Assembly (NCBI GenBank): GCA_013288205.1
Contig: JABDCH010000012.1
Span: 1-40,829 of the forward strand
DNA from: Bacteroidota bacterium
Lineage (GTDB): Bacteria > Bacteroidota > Bacteroidia > JABEUT01
DNA: 40,829 nucleotides
Reading direction: 5' to 3'
A program made the position numbers and the translations under genes. Under the pieces are notes generated by a model. That model worked only from the letters and a program-made list of their open reading frames with translations. It was not told the origin of the DNA and did no database searches. Numbering within the stretch: the stretch's first letter is position 1; the number at the start of each line of letters is the position of its first letter. This document shows, piece by piece, positions 34,749 to 40,829 of this stretch.

Positions 34749-37685
34749 ATGCCTGCAAAAGTTAGGGCTCTCATTACATTTTTGCTGGGTAGTTTAATGG
34801 CTACCATAAGCGTGTATTCATATCGCAGCGCCTATAATTATAAAAAAGCGACTGAATGGGTAAATCATACCCAACAGGTTATTGCGGAGGCCAATAGTGT
34901 TCTCGCCGATATACAAGATATAGTAATTGATGAGAAAGGATTTGTTATACTAGGTGATTCTAGTTACCTTATACCCTATAAATCAGGGATAAAGAGTATT
35001 CAGGATAAATATTTCGTAATCAGAAATCTGGTGCAAGATAATCCCGGACAAGAAGTCCTTCTTGATTCCATCAATACGCTTATTGCTGCTAAAGTAAGGT
35101 TCACTCAGCAGGTAATTAATGCCCGTGCAAATAGCGGGTTTGCAGGAAGCCAAACCATTCTTCTTACAAGAGGAGGAGAAATTATTATGAAACAGCTAAA
35201 GACGCTGCTTAATGAATTTACGTTGAAAGAAAGACTCCTCCTTGCGCAAAGACTCGACCGTGCAAAAAAGAGTTATAGCTGGGCTGTTACATTTATAATT
35301 ATAGGTGTAATACTAACCCTATTCATTATACTTATTTCCTACTATCTACTCAATAGAGATTATAAACAGCGCTTAAAAAGCGAAATGAAAGTAAAAGAGA
35401 GTGAATTGCTCATGAGGAAATTCCTTAATAGTATTCCGCTTGGCATCCTTATATTGGGGAAAGATGGGAAACTTTACTTTGCTAATGATAAGGCTGCTGA
35501 AATTTTAGGCAAGGGGCTAATGCCCAATGCTACACCCGAAAATCTATCTGAAATCTATTCCATTGTTAAGGCTGGCACTAATGAAATGTATCCTCCTGAA
35601 AAGCTCCCTTTAGTAAGGGCAATTAATGGAGAAAAGAATGTGCTGGTGGATGATATGGAGGTACTAAAGAAACCAAAGAATACACCATTAAGAGTAAACG
35701 CTACTTCGGTTTTTAATGCAGAAGGTGAGGTAGAATATGCCATATCTATATTTGAAGATATAACAGATATGCAAGAGGCTAACAGGAAAATAAAGGAAAG
35801 TGAAGAGAAGTTTTATAAAGCTTTTGCCATAAGCCCGGTAGCTTTTGCCATAAATGATAGTGAGACGGGGAAATATATAGAAGCCAATGATAGCTTTGCC
35901 CAACTTACAGGATATTCACGGGAAGAGATAATTGGTAAAAGTTCAGTGGAGGTGGGAATAATGGTAGATGTGAAGTCTCGCGAAAGAATTATGCAAAATA
36001 TACGGCAACACGGTACTATGAAAAATGCCGAGCTGGTGATCCGTAATAAGGACGGCAGGATGATAGATATGCTAACTTCTGCTGAAACCCTTACTTTAAA
36101 AGGCAGAAAATGTACGCTTTCTATTAATTACGACATTACTACATTAAAGGAATCGGAACGCAGACTGATTGAAGCTAATAAGCTGGCAGAAGAATCAGCG
36201 CATTTAAAGGAAGCGTTTTTAGCCAATATGAGCCATGAGATTCGTACCCCTATGAATGCGATTGTGGGCTTTACTGAACTGCTGCTTAAAAAGAGCCTTG
36301 ATGAAGAGCAAAGGGATTATGTGGAGACTATTAAAAGCTCGGGTGAGAATTTACTGCGGATTATTAATGATGTGCTTGATATTTCAAAAATAGAGTCCGG
36401 TGCAATGGTGTTTGAGAAAAGTCCAATAAGTGTTAAGGAGCTGTTTCACTCGCTACATAGTATGATGATGCCTAAGGCAGTTGAAAAAAAACTGGAACTG
36501 ACATTCGAATACCCGCCTGATATGCCGGATACGATAATAGGAGACCCAACAAGGCTCACACAAATTATTATTAACCTGGTCGGGAATGCTCTTAAATTTA
36601 CTGAAAAGGGTAGTGTGACCGTTTTAGCAAGGGTATTGAACATAGAAGCAAGCCGCTATATCATTGAATTTTCAATAAAGGATACCGGTGTGGGGATACC
36701 GGAGGATAAGCTAAAATATATTTTTGAGCGTTTCCGGCAGGCTGAATCTTTTACTACCCGGCATTATGGCGGAACCGGGTTAGGTCTTAGTATTGCCAAA
36801 CAATTGGTTGAAATGCAAGGCGGAGAGATTACTGTTAAAAGTGTAGAGGGCATTGGTTCGGAGTTTATTTTTTCGCTGCCATTTAAAAAAGCGGATGATG
36901 CGGAGAAGAAAGTTGATAAAACAATTACTAAAATAAATCTGGAAGAGTTAAGCAAGCTTGCTATTTTAATGGTTGAGGATAACCTGATCAATATAAAATT
37001 CATACAAAGTTTGTTTAAAGACTATAAAATTCACACTGATATTGCCCGAAACGGGAAGGAGGCCATTGAGAAATTTGTAGAGAAAAACTATGATATGGTA
37101 TTGATGGATATTGAAATGCCTGAAATGAACGGGTATGAAACAACGGACATAATCCGAAAAAAATTTAAAAGCGGAATACCCATTATTGCTATGACGGCTA
37201 ATGCCATGGCGGGAGAAAGGGAAAAATGTCTAAAAATGGGAATGGATGATTACATTTCAAAGCCTATAAAGGCCGACTCCTTATTTGTAAAGATGTATAA
37301 TGCGGCTTTTAAGAAGGAAGGACAGAATAACAAAGCTAAAAAAGCGGCGGACCTTACATTTTTAGTTACATCTATGAATGGCCGGAAAGATGTTATCCGG
37401 GAAACCATAGATCTTTTTATCGAACAAATTCCTCAAGATATGGGCTTGTTGGAACACGCCGTTACTACAGAAAATTATGAGGCTATAAAACAATGCGCCC
37501 ACAAAATAAAATCTGCCGTTTCTTTGATGGGGATGACCGAACTGCAAAATATGCTTAATGAAATGGAGCTGCTGGCTGCTTCGGGCAGCAATTTTGAAAA
37601 AATAAAAATACTTTTTTCTGATGTCGTTGCATTGAATGAAGAAGCGATGAGTGAAATACAGGAAGAAAGATCAAATTTTGTATAA
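34749..37685 (+). CDS. Hybrid histidine kinase: CHASE3, two PAS, HisKA, HATPase, REC, HPt
   Basis: 978 residues. An N-terminal membrane helix (VRALITFLLGSLMATISVY), a periplasmic CHASE3-like sensor (about 30-175), a second helix (about 178-198), then PAS 1 (about 220-340) and PAS 2 (about 350-465), HisKA with H496 in MSHEIRTPMNAIVGF, HATPase (NLVGNALKF, DTGVGIPEDK, YGGTGLGLSI), receiver with D787 in MVLMDIEMPEMNGYE, and HPt with H918 in QCAHKIKSAVSLMG. All phosphorelay residues are present, so it could run a complete His-Asp-His relay ending on an outside regulator. Divergent from the LytS/LytTR operon. The element TTATTTTG at 34716-34723 is one base off the -7 consensus. Paralogue of the partial kinase at 40169. 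Confidence 0.94.
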   Translation: MPAKVRALITFLLGSLMATISVYSYRSAYNYKKATEWVNHTQQVIAEANSVLADIQDIVIDEKGFVILGDSSYLIPYKSGIKSIQDKYFVIRNLVQDNPGQEVLLDSINTLIAAKVRFTQQVINARANSGFAGSQTILLTRGGEIIMKQLKTLLNEFTLKERLLLAQRLDRAKKSYSWAVTFIIIGVILTLFIILISYYLLNRDYKQRLKSEMKVKESELLMRKFLNSIPLGILILGKDGKLYFANDKAAEILGKGLMPNATPENLSEIYSIVKAGTNEMYPPEKLPLVRAINGEKNVLVDDMEVLKKPKNTPLRVNATSVFNAEGEVEYAISIFEDITDMQEANRKIKESEEKFYKAFAISPVAFAINDSETGKYIEANDSFAQLTGYSREEIIGKSSVEVGIMVDVKSRERIMQNIRQHGTMKNAELVIRNKDGRMIDMLTSAETLTLKGRKCTLSINYDITTLKESERRLIEANKLAEESAHLKEAFLANMSHEIRTPMNAIVGFTELLLKKSLDEEQRDYVETIKSSGENLLRIINDVLDISKIESGAMVFEKSPISVKELFHSLHSMMMPKAVEKKLELTFEYPPDMPDTIIGDPTRLTQIIINLVGNALKFTEKGSVTVLARVLNIEASRYIIEFSIKDTGVGIPEDKLKYIFERFRQAESFTTRHYGGTGLGLSIAKQLVEMQGGEITVKSVEGIGSEFIFSLPFKKADDAEKKVDKTITKINLEELSKLAILMVEDNLINIKFIQSLFKDYKIHTDIARNGKEAIEKFVEKNYDMVLMDIEMPEMNGYETTDIIRKKFKSGIPIIAMTANAMAGEREKCLKMGMDDYISKPIKADSLFVKMYNAAFKKEGQNNKAKKAADLTFLVTSMNGRKDVIRETIDLFIEQIPQDMGLLEHAVTTENYEAIKQCAHKIKSAVSLMGMTELQNMLNEMELLAASGSNFEKIKILFSDVVALNEEAMSEIQEERSNFV

Positions 37686-37713
37686 CCGGGTATAATTAAA
37701 TTCCGAGAGCAGA

Positions 37714-38868
37714 CTACTTTTTATGAAGGTGCTTATAATAATCACCCAATATTTTCTCAGTCATAGGCAGATAGTATTCCCAAAAAAAGCTTTCTCTTTC
37801 AGCATTCTGTTTATTGTATAAAAACCAGCGTAAGGTCACAATTCCCCTGTAATCGGAAAGAGCCGGGTCTATAGGGTCATCTGCAAAATCGCCCGTAAAG
37901 TAGTAGAATTTATAATTGTCGCTGTCATGGGCAATAACCGAAGGAGATGTTGATGGAATACCATTTTTAGCCAGGATCGAATCACCCCGGGCTGTTGGTT
38001 TAACCGATATTTCTGATACAATTTCATTGGTTTTATCACTGAACATAATATCAAACCAATAAGGGTATTTTATCTTGGAAACAACACCATAATATTTTTT
38101 CCATTTGTCCTGTGTTTCAATTATAGGTACAAGTTCTTTCAGGTCTGTGGTGTGTGATAAGACTTCTACTCGAGTATCCTCGTTCACATAAGCAATACCT
38201 GAACCTTTAAAGTGCCAATCTGTTTTGTGTTCTTGCACATAACCACGTACAAGCCACCGGGGTATTTCATCTGTTTTTGTAGTGTCTAACTGGTCAAAAT
38301 AACGAGCTACCCAACCGGTCCAATGCAGCCCAAACATTTCTTGAAATTCTCTACTCACACCATCACTTGTGGGTGATTCTATATCATTAAATTCAGTAAG
38401 AATAAGCTTATGCTTGTTTTTCATGTTCTTTAGGAAGTATAGATCTTTTTGTGTCATACCTCCATATATGATATGTGACCGTTCTTTTATATCATGGTGC
38501 AGATACCATTCATTGTAGTAAATTCCGTATGTATCTGTAAAGTAAGTCATATCGGCTGTGTCTGACAGGCTATCTAATTGTGAATAGGAAAGTGATTCAA
38601 GCCCATGCACTATGTATTTTTCACTGTCTTTCGGAAAGAAACCATAGTAGTCTTTGGATACGCTGTATAATCGTTTATTGGGCTTGCAGTAACGCTTGTT
38701 AATTAAAATCCAGGTAAATGAACAATGCTCCGTACATTTACTATTCAGCACGGTTTTGTCAACTATTACAACATTCATCACCTTTTTTGGGGTGAGTAAC
38801 CATGCAATCCACATCCATAATGGGGTAAATATGAGAGCAATCACAATAATGTAGACTCTTCCGCGCAT
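37714..38868 (-). CDS. Membrane-anchored protein of unknown function, YaiO neighbour
   Basis: 384 residues. A single N-terminal membrane helix (VYIIVIALIFTPLWMWIAWLL) is followed by an entirely soluble, presumably periplasmic region, with no lipobox and no sorting domain. Notable segments: MNVVIVDKTVLN, a Cys-rich stretch TEHCSFTWILINKRYC, SHIIYGGMTQKDLYFLK, LILTEFNDIESPTSDG and MFGLHWTGWVARYFDQL. The alternation of strand and helix ('LILTEFN...PT') reminds me of class I glutamine-amidotransferase-like folds, but I cannot assign a catalytic residue. Start 11 nt after the YaiO stop; probably the last gene of that operon and functionally linked to it. It converges on the hybrid kinase gene with a 28-nt gap. 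Confidence 0.75.
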   Translation of the reverse strand: MRGRVYIIVIALIFTPLWMWIAWLLTPKKVMNVVIVDKTVLNSKCTEHCSFTWILINKRYCKPNKRLYSVSKDYYGFFPKDSEKYIVHGLESLSYSQLDSLSDTADMTYFTDTYGIYYNEWYLHHDIKERSHIIYGGMTQKDLYFLKNMKNKHKLILTEFNDIESPTSDGVSREFQEMFGLHWTGWVARYFDQLDTTKTDEIPRWLVRGYVQEHKTDWHFKGSGIAYVNEDTRVEVLSHTTDLKELVPIIETQDKWKKYYGVVSKIKYPYWFDIMFSDKTNEIVSEISVKPTARGDSILAKNGIPSTSPSVIAHDSDNYKFYYFTGDFADDPIDPALSDYRGIVTLRWFLYNKQNAERESFFWEYYLPMTEKILGDYYKHLHKK

Positions 38869-38879
38869 AGCAGGTAAAC

Positions 38880-40154
38880 TTAAAATAATATATCAAGGCC
38901 AACAAAGAAGCTATAATCGAGACCAGTGAGGTCGCTGCTTCCTCTTGTAAAATCAGAGCGCACCAGGCCGGCACCTATACTGAAAAGCCATTCGCTGCTA
39001 AACAGCTTTTGGTAACTTAATTTTGCCTCATCGCTTTTAAGCTTTGGATTGCTTACCAGGTCGACCAATGACCTATCGTCGGGCGATATACCGGTGCCTA
39101 ATACTAAACTAAAGTAATCGTCAGCACTGCCCATGTAATACCGTGTAGTTAATAAGTATGATTCTGAATAGCTGTTAAAGCTTCCCGGAACTATATATGT
39201 CCTTAATGAAAACCATAGATTTTTATAATATTTTCCAATGGCCCCGGTATAAATAAGAGTAGCAGGAGAACTAAAATAAAGATACCTGAATCCAATATCG
39301 ACCTCAAAACTTTTCGGAAGGCTGCTATATAAGGAAGCTCCAAACATATAATTAGGAAACAAGCTGGTGTAAGAAGAGTATCCCGCATCTACAAAAGCAT
39401 AAAACCGTTTTGATATATTGGGATATGCATCTATCTCATATTGCACCCCATTTGCATTTGAAAAACGATTGGCAAAGTTTAAACGTGCTATAACAGTTCC
39501 CATTTTAGTATGGTCGGAATAGGAGAGTGAGGCTAATGTCCAGGGATTAGCATATTGTGTATTGTAAACATCTAGGTAATAAATAAGTCCAATATCATTT
39601 ACAGCCATTTTTCTTCGTAATGATAGTTGATAGTCTATAGCCTGCGCATCATTCGAATTGTGTGCTAAAAGAGTATCTATTAGAATGTAGGCTGCTTTGT
39701 AATTTCCGGTATCTGCTACTGCTTTCGCTTTTTTATATAGCAAATCGCGTGAATTATGGTTATACATAAGTCCGGTATCAGCCTCTTTTATGGCTGCCTT
39801 GCTATTACCGGACCAGTAATCTAAATCTACCAGGGCGCAACGGGTATCCTCGTCTGTGGGTTTGGCTGCAAGTACTTGGTTAAATTCCATCCTGGCCGAA
39901 TCATATTGATGGTTCCAGGTGTAAATACGGCCTAAAAAAGTTCGTACGTCGGAATATCCGGGTGATTTTTTTAAAATTCTTTTAGCTAATGCAATTGCTT
40001 CCGGCCGCCTTCCATTGAAGGCCATTTTACGGGCTGTGTCAAAAGCAACGTCCACATTAATCGTGTCGCGTAGTGGTGTGTTTTGGCCTTGAATCTGAAT
40101 AAAACTCAGTACTAGAAAAGCAACAAGAAATAAATTACTTATACGATAATACAT
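38880..40154 (-). CDS. YaiO-type TPR and outer-membrane beta-barrel protein
   Basis: 424 residues. A signal peptide (NLFLVAFLVLSFIQIQG/Q) is followed by TPR units (about 30-165: AFDTARKMAFNGRRPEAIALAKRILKKSP split over helices, TYTWNHQYDSARMEFNQ, DYWSGNSKAAIKEADTGL, AVADTGNYKAAYILIDTLL), then a 12-16 strand barrel from about 180 to the C-terminus. The chain ends in SFFVGLDILF, with the terminal phenylalanine expected of BAM substrates. The layout matches the YaiO family, which often sits beside exopolysaccharide genes. It probably acts as an outer-membrane assembly or export partner. The preceding gene stop is 14 nt upstream. Confidence 0.87.
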   Translation of the reverse strand: MYYRISNLFLVAFLVLSFIQIQGQNTPLRDTINVDVAFDTARKMAFNGRRPEAIALAKRILKKSPGYSDVRTFLGRIYTWNHQYDSARMEFNQVLAAKPTDEDTRCALVDLDYWSGNSKAAIKEADTGLMYNHNSRDLLYKKAKAVADTGNYKAAYILIDTLLAHNSNDAQAIDYQLSLRRKMAVNDIGLIYYLDVYNTQYANPWTLASLSYSDHTKMGTVIARLNFANRFSNANGVQYEIDAYPNISKRFYAFVDAGYSSYTSLFPNYMFGASLYSSLPKSFEVDIGFRYLYFSSPATLIYTGAIGKYYKNLWFSLRTYIVPGSFNSYSESYLLTTRYYMGSADDYFSLVLGTGISPDDRSLVDLVSNPKLKSDEAKLSYQKLFSSEWLFSIGAGLVRSDFTRGSSDLTGLDYSFFVGLDILF

Positions 40155-40168
40155 TAGGGGGGATGTAG

Positions 40169-40829
40169 TTAACTAGAGGCCATCAGTTTGTTTTTCTCTT
40201 CCTTGGCTTCTTTTAATACCTCTTCGTAATAAGAATGCAAAGATGTATACAAATCATTAATATCTTCAATTCCAGTACCCTCCGCACCTTTTGCTTCAAT
40301 TTTTTTAGATTGGGTAAGCATGGTTTCTACCCCCATAAGCGATAATGTAGATTTCATTCTATGAGCATATTGCCGGATGTTTTCATAATCTATCCTGTCG
40401 ATGGCCGCAGATAGCTCTTTCATATCTTCCGGGAGTTGTTCGCAGAATATGTCAATAATCTCTATTATCTCCGCTTTTTTATTGCCCATGTTTTCAAAAA
40501 GGAAAGCGAGATTTATTAGTTTCTTCGGAGCTGTATTTTGAGGTGTTTCGATTTGTGGCGCTTTATCCGGGATGCCGAATTTTGCAATGGAAATTGCGTT
40601 TATTTTTTCGAATAATAGTTGAATGGAAACAGGCTTTGGAATGTAGGCATTCATACCATAGGCAATGCATTTTTCCCTTTCGCCAGCCATCGCATTAGCA
40701 GTCATGGCAATAATATATACATTCAGTTTCAACTCGTTTCTAATCATTTGCGCCGTTTCATATCCATTCATATTGGGCATCTCAATATCCATAAGTATCA
40801 AATCGTAGTCATTATTTTGCAGTTTTTGT
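40169..40829 (-). CDS. Hybrid sensor kinase C-terminal part, receiver plus HPt (5' end outside window)
   Basis: The frame stays open through the right edge (QKLQNNDYDLILMDIEMP), so the N-terminus, presumably sensor and kinase domains, is missing. Visible: receiver with phospho-acceptor D in LILMDIEMPNMNGYE, T in IIAMTAN and K in YIPKPVS, then a linker with PQIETPQNTAP and an HPt domain with the phospho-histidine in QYAHRMKSTLSLMG. The receiver and HPt closely resemble those of the kinase at 34749-37685, both carrying AMTANAMAGEREKC, so the two are paralogues. Only 14 nt separate its stop from the YaiO start, so the three minus-strand genes are probably one operon with the kinase first. Confidence 0.9.
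   Translation of the reverse strand, partial: QKLQNNDYDLILMDIEMPNMNGYETAQMIRNELKLNVYIIAMTANAMAGEREKCIAYGMNAYIPKPVSIQLLFEKINAISIAKFGIPDKAPQIETPQNTAPKKLINLAFLFENMGNKKAEIIEIIDIFCEQLPEDMKELSAAIDRIDYENIRQYAHRMKSTLSLMGVETMLTQSKKIEAKGAEGTGIEDINDLYTSLHSYYEEVLKEAKEEKNKLMASS

Overview
The window looks like a chromosomal piece of a member of the phylum Bacteroidota, probably the Chitinophagales/Sphingobacteriales side. The reasons are: several proteins ending in type IX secretion (T9SS) type A sorting domains (the 'YPNP...' start and 'G.Y.....' end), SprB and NHL repeat surface proteins, a GWxTD lipoprotein, LytS/LytTR and hybrid two-component systems, and the phylum-specific -7 promoter element TAnnTTTG in front of many genes. 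Leaders downstream of these elements are mostly only 13-40 nt, which helps fix several start codons.

Layout. 1-2299: two T9SS-style beta-propeller genes disturbed by what I read as a 1.14 kb DNA inversion between 11-bp inverted repeats (805-815 and 1956-1966). Flipping the segment back joins the Ycf48-like propeller in frame to its missing sorting domain and puts a consensus promoter in front of the leftmost gene. 2307-3170: small exported protein. 3217-3613: RNase P RNA (rnpB). 3711-9032: an operon with a tandem fused D-Ala-D-Ala ligase, a PASTA-domain membrane protein and a T9SS cargo protein. 9163-11805: ClpB. 11823-18932 (minus): GWxTD lipoprotein, RmuC, two tandem-domain universal stress proteins, an SprB-repeat T9SS protein and an acyl-CoA thioesterase. 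19005-19658: LolD-like ABC ATPase, then tRNA-Gly(GCC) and tRNA-Leu(UAA). 19942-20435: mostly non-coding, with a decayed reading frame. 20436-30383: a LytTR-type response regulator followed by three T9SS cargo genes in a row, one of about 2024 residues.

30391-31636 is a scar: a truncated DDE transposase abutting a frameshifted c-type cytochrome. 31664-34502 (minus) is a LytR/LytS-like regulator and TPR sensor kinase pair. Divergent from it, 34749-37685 encodes a CHASE3-PAS-PAS hybrid histidine kinase with receiver and HPt domains. Between the two lies a 9-N12-9 direct repeat that fits the known LytTR operator geometry. 37714-40829 (minus) is a likely operon of another hybrid kinase (only its receiver-HPt end is present), a YaiO-type TPR/outer-membrane barrel protein and a membrane-anchored protein of unknown function.

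The themes are cell-surface protein display by T9SS, envelope building (Ddl, PASTA, LolD, YaiO), stress proteins, and dense two-component signalling. The most unusual item is the putative inversion that attaches or detaches a secretion signal and a promoter at the same time.
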